Of a stretch of DNA of 64,000 nucleotides, positions 22,269-33,230 are shown piece by piece. The stretch spans positions 20,444 to 84,443 of the forward strand of contig JAAMPI010000042.1 of assembly GCA_013054445.1 (NCBI GenBank). The letters are read 5' to 3'. The DNA comes from Cudoniella acicularis. Lineage: Eukaryota > Ascomycota > Leotiomycetes > Helotiales > Helotiaceae. A program made the translations under genes and the position numbers. How positions within the stretch are numbered: position 1 is the first letter of the stretch; each line of letters starts with the position of its first letter. Under the pieces are notes generated by a model, which saw nothing but the letters and a program-made list of their open reading frames with translations, was not told the origin of the DNA and ran no database searches.

Positions 22269-23678
22269 TCATGCTGGTGCCTCTCCCTTCCAGTATTTGC
22301 TTGGTACAAAAGGCATCTTAATGACCTGTGCCTTGCGTTTCTTTCCCCTCACAACAACATCCACTTCCGTTCCAGACTTGTGGAAGCCATCTTGAATATA
22401 TCCCATCGCAATGTTTTTACCCAAGGTTGGGCTTGGACAGCCACTTGTAATGTTTCCAATTGTCTCACCCTTCTCGTTCACAATCTCGGCACCTTCTCTC
22501 GCGGGAGCTCCTTGGACAATCAGACCAACTCGTCGTCTCTCCACGCCCTCCCCGCCTTTGCTCTTGGGCTTGAGCTGACTCAAAACAACCTTATCCCCAT
22601 GGAATCCTCCACCAGTTCTCCTGTTCTTTCCAATGACCCAACTGAGAGCAGCCTCGACAGGTGTCGTAGAATCATCTAGATCATGCCCATAAAGACACAT
22701 GCCCGCCTCCAATCTCAAACTATCTCTTGCTCCTAATCCTGCTAACTGCAGTTTCTCAGGAGTAGCACTTTCTAACAATGCCTCCGTAACAGCCACCGTT
22801 TCCTCATCCGGAATCGAGATTTCAAATCCATCTTCACCGGTGTAACCACCTCGACTAACCAACAAGGGACTCGAGATTTCCATACTCAACAATTTAACCT
22901 TCACAAATTTTGATTGTCCAAAATATATCTCCCTCAATTTCGCTTCCTCTGGCTCAGCCAAAATGCCTGCTAGAATCTCCTCGCTCAACGGCCCTTGCAA
23001 AGCAATCAACCCAGCCCCATTATCAACTTTCCACTGAACCTCTTCACCACCCTGTTTCTTGAAGACCGCAAGTTGTTCCTCAAAGTATTTCAGATCTTTC
23101 TCCCTGCACCCGGCATTTGTAACCACGTAAAACATCTCCGGTCCTAATCTCGTAATGATCGTATCGTCCACAATGCCGCCCGTCACGGGCCAAAGAAGCG
23201 TGCTCAATCCATTTTTATGTGTTTCCAACTCAGTGATACTAGCAGGTGTAACTCTCTCCAGGAAAGCAGTAGCACCGGGGCCGAAAAACCGATGCTGAAC
23301 CATGTGCGAGACATCGAAAAGTGAGGCGTGGCTGCGCGTGAAGTGGTGCGAGGCGCTGACGCTCAGAGAGGAGTATTGGACAGGCATGTGGAAGCCGCCA
23401 AAGGGGACCATCTTGGCGCCATGTGCGAGGTGAAGGTCGTAGAGAGGAGTTTTCTGGAGATCAGTGGAAGCGGCAGATGAGGAGGCATGTCGGGCAGTGT
23501 TTGATGTTGTCGTTGGGGAGGGCAATCGTAAAAGTTGGAGGTTTTGGAGCGGTTGCGGTGTGGAATGCGGGGTTACTTTTCGATTAATAGCTGTTGAGAG
23601 GGCACGCGATGAGCGTGATGCCGAATCGCGAGCGGCTACGGCATCTCTGATATGTTTTGCAGCTCTTAGACGCTTCAT
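22269..23678 (-). CDS. GCV1: Aminomethyltransferase, glycine cleavage T protein (mitochondrial)
   Basis: T protein of the mitochondrial glycine decarboxylase complex: it transfers the methylene group from the aminomethyl-lipoyl H protein to tetrahydrofolate and releases ammonia. One exon, 469 aa. The first 70 or so residues are Arg/Ser/Ala-rich without acidic residues, as in a matrix-targeting peptide. The GcvT fold begins at TPLYDLHLAHGAKMVPFGGF; LFDVSHMVQHRFFGPGA, TLLWPVTGGIVDDTII and GYTGEDGFEI are family signatures. The barrel-like C-terminal domain is present (RRRVGLIVQG, IGNITSGCPSPTLGKNIAMGYI). Nothing appears broken. It lies 3' of the V-ATPase H gene on the same strand. Confidence 0.96.
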   Translation of the reverse strand: MKRLRAAKHIRDAVAARDSASRSSRALSTAINRKVTPHSTPQPLQNLQLLRLPSPTTTSNTARHASSSAASTDLQKTPLYDLHLAHGAKMVPFGGFHMPVQYSSLSVSASHHFTRSHASLFDVSHMVQHRFFGPGATAFLERVTPASITELETHKNGLSTLLWPVTGGIVDDTIITRLGPEMFYVVTNAGCREKDLKYFEEQLAVFKKQGGEEVQWKVDNGAGLIALQGPLSEEILAGILAEPEEAKLREIYFGQSKFVKVKLLSMEISSPLLVSRGGYTGEDGFEISIPDEETVAVTEALLESATPEKLQLAGLGARDSLRLEAGMCLYGHDLDDSTTPVEAALSWVIGKNRRTGGGFHGDKVVLSQLKPKSKGGEGVERRRVGLIVQGAPAREGAEIVNEKGETIGNITSGCPSPTLGKNIAMGYIQDGFHKSGTEVDVVVRGKKRKAQVIKMPFVPSKYWKGEAPA

Positions 23679-24034
23679 TTTGAATCAATTGGTGTATATG
23701 CGCCTGTCTTGCTTTCAAAACGAAAGTTCTGCTTTGGTTGATCTCGGTTCGGTTTCTGCACAGCGTCAATCCCGAGGTGGGGCAAAGCTGACCACTCTAC
23801 TTCGCGCAACGGGACAATCATGTGAACAAAAAGACTAAACAAACTCCTCAAGTTGTTTCATTAGTCTCTACTCTATTCTAACACCACAGCGTTGAATATT
23901 AACGCGTCGCTGAGAAGTATGTGGATCAAAAAATCCCAAGATACAATCTTGAGCACCAATCCGAGCCCCTTCCCCAACATGATAATACAGCCATATCTCT
24001 GATCCTACCTATCAGAGCAACGATCTCGTTAATC
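23679..24034. other. Short intergenic region
   Basis: 356 bp between the V-ATPase H stop and the GCV1 ATG, so it must serve as terminator of the first and promoter of the second. No specific site recognised. Confidence 0.6.
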
Positions 24035-25571
24035 TCATTTTGTTTCGAAGCTATATCTCAACCATCCAGATAAAGCGTTTAAGCTTTCCCACCGAACTGA
24101 CTCTTCCTTTTCAGCCATCAACTCCATAACTCGAGTCTTCAAGCCAAGCTTTTCCAGTTGATACCGCTTTTCGGGCACTTCTTTAACTAAAAATCCCACG
24201 TCGTTGCATGCAATTGCAAGAACCTGTTTATCATTATCCCAAGACTTGCTCATGATCTCCGCAAGCTTCCTGGGAAGCTCACCCTTTTCGTGCTCCAAGA
24301 TTCTGCGAGCATTTTCAGCCCAAAAGGTTGGGCTGCGATGTGGCGGTGACCAGCGTAGATGCCCCGAGTTAACTTCCGCAGCATATTCATCGAATGTCGT
24401 CTGAGTTTTAGTATACTCATCAAGAATTTCACTGAGATTCTGGAGGTCCTCCTGGAGATCTGGGTCTGTAAGATGCCGCCCAGTAATATTTTGCAACAAA
24501 GCTGGGAGACGAGCAAGTACAGCGGCAGGAAGAAGTGTCTGCCTATTCGAAGAGAGCAGATTGTATAGTGATGATATGAGTAGCCGTGTCGTTTTCTCCT
24601 TCGGTGAAAGACGAAGTAATTGGGTGTAAAGAGGGATAATGTCATACTCGCTGTTTGCTCTTAGCTTGCGCCCAACATGAAATGGCAAACTTCCACTTAC
24701 TCCTCAAGGCCCTCTCCAATAATAGCGCCCTCAAAGCTTAGCTGCCACAGAACTAGAAGAACATGATAAAGCAATTGAAGGCCAACCCCGCCACCAAGGG
24801 ACCCTTCAATATTCGTTCGAACACTTGAAGCTCCACTCCAAAGTGTTGAAGCAGAATCCCCGTTTGATCCAACACTTGCAACAGCTCGTAGAATATCAAT
24901 CAGGGGTCCAACAGTCTCGCTTCTGTGATCCCAAAAGAGCTCTCTTGACTTCTTGCCTCGCAATAATGCAGAGTATTCCAGCACTGCAATGTCCTGCAAG
25001 CCCCCATCCGTATTCTTCGTCAAGGTGGAGAGGTACGAGAACAGTTGCGGCATTGCTAACTCCCCCTTCGCCGAGACGCTCGGGGCATTGCCAATCATGC
25101 TTGCTAGTACAGTCGATGTGAGAAGCGGTATGGGGCTTTCGGGATCGTTGGACTGTGCGAGGAACGGTAGAAAAGGTTCGTAAGGATCTGGGTGCTCTGA
25201 AAGAGCTTTCGATAGAGCTGGGATGCCTGTGAAGTATTTGTTAGCTCTATCTCAGCTAGCCAAAATGTGTGCGTACCATCAAGCAAGTCTCCTAGGAGGA
25301 CTAGGACGTATTGCACAACATGCGCACTCTTTGCAACAGATTCTAAGACACTTGGCTTTCCAGATGCACCCACGAACAGCGTACGATAACCCTCCAGATC
25401 CCCTTCGACGATCGCCTTCCTTTGATCTTTCCTAACCTTGTCGACGGCTCGGATCTTGCTCAATTGATCATCGCTGATTGTGCCAGCTCGAACAGCTCCA
25501 TCCCAAGGAATTGACCTGAGGCGGATGTTGTTTTGAAGCGATGCGAGATATGTTGGGGGATCTAGAGACAT
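24035..25571 (-). CDS. VMA13: V-type proton ATPase subunit H
   Basis: Regulatory subunit H of the V1 sector, which activates and couples the vacuolar proton pump. Exons: 25571-25277, 25226-24701 and 24650-24035; 1437 nt, 478 aa, about the length of yeast Vma13. Introns of 50 nt each split codons in phases 1 and 2 and keep frame. The all-helical armadillo-type N-terminal domain runs through exons 1 and 2. The C-terminal part has YDIIPLYTQLLRLSPKEKTTRLL and SPTFWAENARRILE, highly characteristic of subunit H, and ends VRWESLNALSGWLRYSFETK. No defects seen. Confidence 0.95.
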
Positions 25572-26108
25572 GATGGGTGAACTGATCAGCTCCCTGTATC
25601 GTCAGGAATACTTCTTAGCTGGGGAGGGTAGGGTGAAGCCTGGCCGGTCAACAGTTGCAGCTTGGGGGAGCTGGACAACTGGGGAGCTCTTATCGATCGA
25701 GGCAGTCGCTTAGCTAGCTCCCTCGCTTACCCAAATTCCCTCCCCTTTCCTCATCTGAGACATCACTAGTCAGCTGACGATTTTCACAGATTTTCAGAGT
25801 TTGGCGGCCTCCTTCCTATCACTTATAACTTGGTCATGAGCCTAGAAAAGCAGCCGGGTTTTTGAGTGTGGTGTTTGCAATCGATTCCAGTGAAGCTACT
25901 CTTGCGTGAAAGAAGCCATGAAAAGAGCCTACGCGTTCATACACAGGCGAAATTGCAACACCGTACAGTTGTACAGGATTCAAAGATTCTTCCTCTTTTG
26001 GAGGCTTTTGGATCCAGTGTCCTTGGACCTACAGCGCGTGAATGAGTATTTACTCGAATTTCTCCACCAAGGCTGAATTGTTATTTTAAGAATCTAGGTA
26101 GCTCTATC
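25572..26108. other. Intergenic region
   Basis: 537 bp upstream of the V-ATPase H gene and downstream of the MFS pseudogene. A CT-rich stretch near 25720-25760 would be GA-rich on the coding strand of VMA13. No gene supported. Confidence 0.55.
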
Positions 26109-27925
26109 TTATAAAACACTCGGATTTTGGCTCAATGTGCAGCTCGGTAACAATAGAACCGCTCCCGTGCAAATGAAAGTCCCCGCGCTAGCTAAATAAA
26201 GCGGCCCATTCAAACTCTTCTCTAGCAAATGGCCTGCAATTAAGGGACTAAAAATAGAGAATAGTTGGCCCCTTACCGTCGCAGGGTACGCTTCGGGTGT
26301 CCAGCCGTAGAGCACGGAGTTGAACATCGACTGGAAGAAGTATTCCATCGCGTTTACCCCAACATTTGATGCTTGCGTATTGACTGCTGCAAAGAGAAAG
26401 AGGGACGTTCCCACCAGGGCGGAAGAGAAGACCATTGCCCACTTCCGTCCGATTCGTGGTACATAAACCATCGACGCTCCTAGACCAACACCTACAATCC
26501 CAGGTAGATAAATGATCACATAGTCACGGTATGTCTCAGAAATAGAGACGTGAATGGAGGAGTTCTTGTGCGCAAGAATAGTGGGAAGAAAAGCACCTGC
26601 GCTCTGTTAGTGACCATAATATGTCTCCAAGTCTCAAGGCCGTGAAACATTCCTTTTTGAGAATCTTAATTAATCAACGTTTACATCGCGCCTAGCAAGA
26701 CTCTTTGACGTCCCGCAAACAGACCAGACCTGAAATAGCAGCTATATACTAACCTACAATAGAAAACCCCCAATAATCAAAAGCGTATGTGATCCAGATT
26801 AGGACGGTGAGGCATACAAGAGTAGGTGTTGAAAATAGTACTGAAATCCTTTTGAATTCTGATTTCGTCTTTTTCAAAATGGAAATTATTGCATCGATCC
26901 TATCGGGAAATTCATTGTCTCCTGTTTGAGATCCATCGGGTGTTGTAGCTTCGGATGTGAGATTGTCCGATATAGCTTGAAAAGTTTGCCAGGTAATATT
27001 GCATCGTCGACTGTTTGTTTTCGCAATGGTTTGAAGGACTTTTAATGCTTCCTCGCCTCAACCTTTTGAGAGAAGATATTGTGGCGATTCCTGTAAAGTG
27101 AAAACTACAAAACGCAGGATGAACACGAAGGAGACGGCTCCAGTTGTCAACATAAGATATCTTCAACCGTAGTTATCATTTTTGTTGCAACAAGCTTCAC
27201 CCGGGGAAAGAGACTTGTCATTACAAGGTTTCAAACCGGTAGCACATGAGTATGTGGGAATGAAGTCGTAGGCAACTCCACTCAGGCCACAACTCCCAGA
27301 GGTTGGAAAATGGAGAGCAGAGCCAGAAGAAAACGCCGGTTCTGACCATTGTGAGCTTTTGTGAGATGGGTGGGGGATATTCTTTACCCGAGGGAGGAAC
27401 TCAAGGCAAATAGTTGTATCAATGGGAATATTCCCTCCAATACCGAAACCGCTGAAGGCCGTGAGAGCAAGGATAGAGTCATACGTATCAGGAGCTCCGA
27501 GACAGAGGCCAAAGATACAGGCTACCAGCATAGTCCCGTTGAAAGCCAGCCGACGGCCTGCGATTCGTCAGTATCCATGCCATGTTATAAAGGAGGAGGG
27601 CGGGGTTTTGAGCTGACCAATAATATCAACCAAAACTCCCCAAACGAGGGCGCCAGCTGTCAATCCCGCACTGAAGGCTGTAAAGATATTCCTGAGTTTT
27701 GCATCTATGATGGATTAAGAACTTCCTTTTTTGAAGGATGAGGAGGGTACGTAGATGTCAGCAAGAATACGAACCGCTAAATCCAAGTTCTCGTTGTAAC
27801 GGGATCGCAATTGGTCCAAGTGCTTGAGCTTACAACAGATCTAAAAAGTATCCAAGACCGCGCAGACCCATATATACCATTGATATCTGCTCAATTCTCG
27901 AGTGACCAAGAGTGACTTCTTCTCA
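26109..27925 (-). pseudogene. Decayed MFS transporter
   Basis: Remains of a major facilitator of the fungal SV2/sugar-porter-like group, readable as pieces on the minus strand: GLGYFLDLL (about 27850), AFSAGLTAGALVWGVLVDIIGRRLAFN (27700-27540, across an intron), FSGFGIGGNIPIDTTICLEFLP (about 27440), RRFLLALLSIFQPLGVV (about 27310), and a C-terminal half from YLPGIVGVGLGASMVYVPRIGRKWAM (about 26500) to the stop at 26109. Defects: TAA at 27832-27830 where Trp is expected, a one-base loss near 27280-27284, TGA at 27165-27163 where Trp is expected, TGA at 27060-27058, and about ten residues missing after PEAYPATVRG (near 26275). The typical intron borders survive, so loss is recent on this scale. 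The four lesions outside the deletion cannot all be explained by splicing. Confidence 0.8.
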
Positions 27926-29390
27926 TAGGAAGTGAGTCATTCCATATCTGGGTTATTAGCTGTTTGAATGGCGTTCTCTGGGCTACTACTTGACGTAGTA
28001 GATTCATTTAGGACTTGGAATGCTAATTAGCAACGGCCAGAGGAGGTAAAGTATCTAGAACCTCACTAGGTCTGTCTAAAACGAGAATCTCGTTGGCCTT
28101 GCCTTCTGGATCATTAGATACACTCATATCAACGATGCGGAAGGGCAAGAGAATTTTGTCTTGTTGAGGGAGCTCGAGCTCATCCTCAAAGCTGAGACTC
28201 GAGAGAAGTAGCGAGCTGCAGACACAATGCAGTGCAACGCGAGATAAAAAGGAGCCAAAATCTCGGAAGGTGGAAATAGTAGTGACATGCATTACAAGTG
28301 AAGCAGTTGGCAGTTAGGAGCCCTTAGTGGAACATCAACCCGCAAAACAATTGGTGCTAAGGGGAGAGCACGCGAGCCATGGCAACAGGTCAGACGGGAA
28401 AACTTGCAGAAGATTTAAGAACAACACCTGAGAGGGAGAGGGGTATTTGAAGGCTGTTCTTGCCAAACTCCGACTGCAATAAAGGATCGGAAGGAACACT
28501 CGGGAGCTACGTACACTTGTGCTCAGCAATTTGTCCGATATTGAATGCGAGGTGAATATTGCCCAAACATAGTCATCTTCGTGTCGGACTGCACCTTAAT
28601 CAAGTAGCCAGTGTTAGCAGTGCGAGCCACATGATTCATGGCCCTTGATCAGAAAACTGCCGCAGTCGAATAATCTAATGAGGTCATGAAGCTCGAAGGC
28701 TGGAGGTTGCACAACTAAACAATGTTTGATATGGCGGGTCGCCATCGTGATACCGTCCCTTCGAATCACTAAAGTTGGCTCGGGACCGTCATTACTAAGT
28801 AGCTTGGCGGGTGTACTCCTATAGAGTTGCCAAAGTTTCGTCGCATATTTAACGCCATTTATGGTACGCCAACCAAACCGGAATATAAATATTAATCTGG
28901 TGAAGGTGCACAACAAAATGGATGATTCATAAACCATTTGATTTGTTAGCCAGTATATGTACAGAGTTTCCCGGATACCATAAAACAAAACTCATCCTCA
29001 ACTCAGCACATGATAGCAACTGTAAAGCGTGCCGTAAGTACTTTTCTTGCCATTTATCTGTATTCAGACAAGGTTCTGCGAGGTAATAACAAAAAGGTGA
29101 AAAGCCAGACTCCGTACTTCCAAAAGCACACGGACGCCAGACCGGGAGAGCAAAAAAATGATAAGTGCAGCACAGCAGCCAACTCTGAACAGAAAGAGAC
29201 AACAACCCTCTCATGACATCGATCCAGCACGAAATCACCATGATCCGGCAAGATGCCTATGGTAGCTGCTGATGCCTCTATGAAAGTCATCCGTCTATCG
29301 TAATTCACGTTCGTGTCCCATCCAAATAATGCATTTTATCCTGAGAGCAACTGAAGCTAGTTGTGTCGTTATGAATGTCACATGGCCATT
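27926..29390. other. Intergenic region with two unrecognised open frames
   Basis: About 1.5 kb between the MFS pseudogene and the cyclin B 3' end. Minus-strand frames at 28292-28023 (89 codons from an ATG) and 28937-28614 (about 107 codons from an internal ATG, with a possible hydrophobic start and TRLIFIFRFGWRTING) could be remnants or small genes, but I recognise neither. They may belong to the same decaying block as the MFS gene. Confidence 0.35.
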
Positions 29391-31046
29391 CTATCGTGTG
29401 GCCAAGTCAAGTGGCAGAGAGGCATCAATACCAAGTTCGGCAGCATGTCGCTTAGCCCATTGTCTGGTGAGAATAGAGGCTTAAGACGATATGTTAGCAC
29501 AAGCACTCATTTGGATCAATCGGATTGCTTCTTACCTTTGAGAAACTTTTTGCTTGCATACTTCTTGAAGAATGCTTCATGAGTGACTGGTCGTGCAAGG
29601 TAATCGACCATAAGCTTGAAGACCGGCTCAATTTCTTCTTCATCATAACCGGAGTAGTGAGTCAAGGTAGGATCCTATTTCTGTTAATAGTGAATGACAA
29701 AATTAGAGGGGCATCACTTACCCATTCACCTCGCTCGAGGATTAGGCGGGCTAGGTACATCGAGGCGGCGGCAATGTGACTTGGGAGGTAGTTCATGAAG
29801 CGATGATCCAGTAAGCTGATTTCCATAAGGTATTTACCAAGGGTTCGTGTTTGTATGTCATAGTTATCGGCCTTAGAGATGCGACGGAGGAAGTTCATCG
29901 GGTTCGGGTAGCTCAAATCATAATTGAGAGCAGTTAGGACATATCGCTCAGCGCTCAAGATTTCTGCCTCGGTGAAACCATCATCGGCGACGTGACGGAA
30001 GTTGGCTACATGAGGCGAGAGTACTTCTTCATACTTAGAAGCGATGAACATGGCAGTGACCCCAACAAGCTGGAGGCGGTCGAGTTGGACGACCTTAGTA
30101 GAAAGGAACCGGTCGATGATGTTGACGGCGAGGAACAGTGTTTCAGGAAGCAGGTGGAAACGTGTGTGCACCTCGATGAGCCAGTCAACAAGAATGCCTC
30201 GCATCTTCCACTCCAAGTCTTCTTGGTGATCCATATAGTCCGCGTTTGGAAGAGTGGAGACTTCAAGCTTTTTCAAGTAGTCGAAGATCTCAACAACGTA
30301 CTCGGCGACCATTAAAGGATCGTCGAAGTCTTCCTTATCCAAATCTTCAACGCCAGCAGCAAACTTGCTCTTAGTAGACTTTTCATCATCAACCTCGGTC
30401 TCGAGGGGATTTTCCTTCGTCTCTTCTGGCACCTCAATTTTTGCCTTGGATTCCAAGTGGATCTTCTTTCTTGATGGTTGGTCCTCCTCGAGGGGTGTCT
30501 CTTCTTTAATTATGTTCGAGGACGTCGAGCTAGACTTTCTCTTCTGCGATGGGACCACGCCGGATCCAGGACGCTTCAAGTCCGCTGACTTCTTGTTGGC
30601 ATCCTTCAAGCCAAGGGCTGATCTGGAAGAACTGGTACGCGACAAGGACTTTTGAACACCTGTTGGTTGAGAAGCTTTCGATACAAGGCCCCCCTTGCCC
30701 ATATTCTTCTTGCCTTCGATGACATCTCCCTTCGTGACATTACTCACATCTCCCAAAGCAGAACGCTTCCGGAGTGGTTGTGTGTTGACAGCCGACTTCT
30801 TCGATTGGAGGGGTTTCTTGGTGGCACCGCTTGATACATCGTCTCCAGTGAATGCACTCGATTTGGATCTTGTAAGACGCGTTGTTACTGCAGCACTATT
30901 TTCATCATTCTCGTTCGTGGGAGCCCGCCGGCTAGCTGCTCGGCTCTGGAGTCCAACAATTAGTCTTTACCTCCAAAAATAATTATTTTTGAGAGGTGAG
31001 AATGAAGATATGCCTGAGCAATGAATGGTGGACTTACGGGAGGCAT
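29391..31046 (-). CDS. G2/mitotic B-type cyclin
   Basis: Activates Cdk1 for mitotic entry; orthologous in type to Aspergillus NimE. Exons: 31046-31038 (only ATG and two Pro codons), 30945-29722, 29674-29536 and 29479-29391; 1461 nt, 486 aa. The N-terminus has a destruction-box RSALGDVSN (RxxLxxxxN) for APC/C-dependent degradation, then Lys/Ser/Glu-rich sequence. The cyclin boxes begin at MRGILVDWLIEVHTRFHLLPETLFLAVNIIDRFL, with MFIASKYEEVLSP, and continue through AASMYLARLIL. The last two small exons supply the end of the second box (YDEEEIEPVFKLMVDYL) and the tail AKRHAAELGIDASLPLDLATR. The first coding exon is easy to miss. Confidence 0.94.
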
Positions 31047-32001
31047 TTCTATTGTATGGTGTATTAATGATTAATTTTTTTTTTGGGAGGCTTGGGTGCT
31101 ACAAGATCGTTAGCAAGACGCGGTATCAGAACCATGTACAACCGCGTTGCACCGAGCGAAAAGAAAACATAGCGACGCGATTGCACGCCTCAAAGTCGCC
31201 GAAGCTTTGGGAACATACATGAGTGCAGTTGTATCCTATAGGACCTTCGGCGGGTGTAATTGGTGATTTGTGGTGAGGACTGGCTCGATATCAACAATGG
31301 TGGCAGAGGGTTGGCTGATTTGATGGCGGAGAGTCCCAGGCACTCAATGCGTCACCGAAGACGTGAGATGCCAGAAGATACGAGGGTAGAGCCGTGTCGA
31401 GGAGAACGGGGCTTGAAGCTGTAGGAGGATTGTTGTGGGAGTGAGAAGGTATTAAACCGCGGATGGGAACGTGAGGAAGACTCTGGAGGTGTCCTGTCTT
31501 CGCTTGTTATGGCTGGCGACTTAGCGCGACGTCAAATCCCTACCAGATGCAAGGCACTCCGGCGCGAAATCCTCATGTAAGGGCGAGCAATACTCGAGAT
31601 GAAGGGCCTGATGTAACGGGAGAAAGAGGTAGTCTTTAAGTAGGGACGTCTGAATGAGGATGAATTGTTCGAGACTCAATTGCAAGTATTTTGCGGTGCA
31701 CAAGATGCTTGAAGAGAAGAGGTGGGGACCAGGAGCTGCCTGAGCAAAAGGTGGGAGAGGCCTGTTGACAAGCCCGCTGGCCAGGTAACGGGCGCGTTGT
31801 GCCTGAGGACGAAAGTCGACGAGACGTGAGTGTGGCTCGAGCGTGGCTGAACGCGCATGTGGCTGAACCAGCTAAGCTCAAATCCTCTGGGCTCAAAATT
31901 TTGGACGACATCAATCTAGAAGTGCTCGTCTTCACAAACCCATCTATCCATCCCCGACGAGGCCTCTCTTTTGCCAGAGAGCTCAATTGGCCCTGGCTAT
32001 C
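31047..32001. other. Divergent promoter region
   Basis: About 0.95 kb shared by cyclin B (-) and uL2m (+). Short ORFs on both strands around 31521-31986 overlap each other and have no domain. No specific element recognised. Confidence 0.6.
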
Positions 32002-33230
32002 ATGCTACAACCCCGATTACTGCTGCGGCAGCCCCGCCAAAGGGCAGCATGCAAATATCTTTCGATTCGACAGCCGATTCCTCGGACCTATGCAACGGTT
32101 GTCGAGCCTTTAAAGGTTGAAGCCTCTCTAGCGGCAGTAGGGTTTGCGCAGCCGCCGACAACAGAAAAGACCAGTGCTGCATTTGCTATGCGGACGTACA
32201 AACCTCGAACGCCCGGTGTGCGCCATCTCAGGCGGCCTATAAACGACCATTTATGGAAAGGAAGGCCTTTTCTCCCCCTGACATTTCCCAAGAAGGGTCA
32301 CGGCAAAGGAGGAAGGAACAACAGTGGAAGGGTGACTATTAGACATCGCGGCGGTGGGCACAAGAGGAGGATACGGACAGTCGATTTCACACGAATGACA
32401 CCAGGCAGACACACGGTGGAGCGAATTGAACATGATCCCGGGCGAAGTGCCCATATAGCCTTGCTCAACGAGGAAGCTACGGGGCGGAAGAGCTACATCG
32501 TTGCGGCCGATGGTATGAGGGCTGGAGATGTGGTTCAAAGCTATCGAGCTGGAATCCCCAGAGACTTGCTCGAGAGCATGGGAGGAGTGGTAGATCCCGG
32601 TGTTTTGGCGGCAAAGACTGCCTGGAGAGGCAATTGCTTGCCATTGCACATGGTCCCTGTTGGAACTATGGTATATTGTGTTGGGTCATCACCGGTGAGG
32701 GGAGCGGTCTTTTGTCGAAGTGCTGGCACATTTGCAACCGTCATCTCAAAAGAGGACAAAACAAATGCAAGCAATAAATGGGTTCAGATACGTCTACAAA
32801 GTGGCGAAATTCGAAAAGTCAGCAAAGATGCTTGCGCTACCATTGGTGTGGCCAGCAACCCTCATTTCCAACACAGACAGCTCGGAAAAGCTGGTCGAAA
32901 ACGTTGGTTGAATATTCGACCAACCGTCAGAGGTCTTGCTATGAACGCTGGTAAGTTTACCTCTTTAAAAAAAATTGTTAATGAGAAGTTTATCTAATTC
33001 GTGTTCAGCCGATCATCCACACGGTGGTGGTCGCGGAAAATCCAAGGGGAATGTTGATCCAGTGAGCCCCTGGGGAATGCCAGTAAGTTTAAGAAGCCTA
33101 ACAATTAGTGAAGCAGAGGCTAACCTATTTCTAGGCCAAAGGTGGCTACAAAACTCGAAAAACTCGCAATCCAAACAAGTGGGTGGTGACTCCTCGAGAA
33201 CGAAATCACGGAAAACGGAGGGTGAAGTAA
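32002..33230 (+). CDS. RML2: Mitochondrial large-subunit ribosomal protein uL2m
   Basis: uL2 of the mitochondrial ribosome, next to the peptidyl-transferase centre. Exons: 32002-32950, 33009-33082 and 33135-33230; 1119 nt, 372 aa. The ATG at 32002 opens a basic leader (MLQPRLLLRQPRQRAACKYL) typical of matrix import; the upstream frame has no ATG. Family signatures: GRNNSGRVTIRHRGGGHKRR, and the C-terminal HPHGGGRGKSKGN and SPWGMPAKGGYKTRK spread over the two small 3' exons. The His in GRGKSK context (HPHGGG) is the conserved peptidyl-transferase-proximal position. No defects. Confidence 0.96.

Noticed and set aside
22140..22679. 179-codon plus-strand frame
   Set aside because: Mostly antisense to the GCV1 coding sequence.
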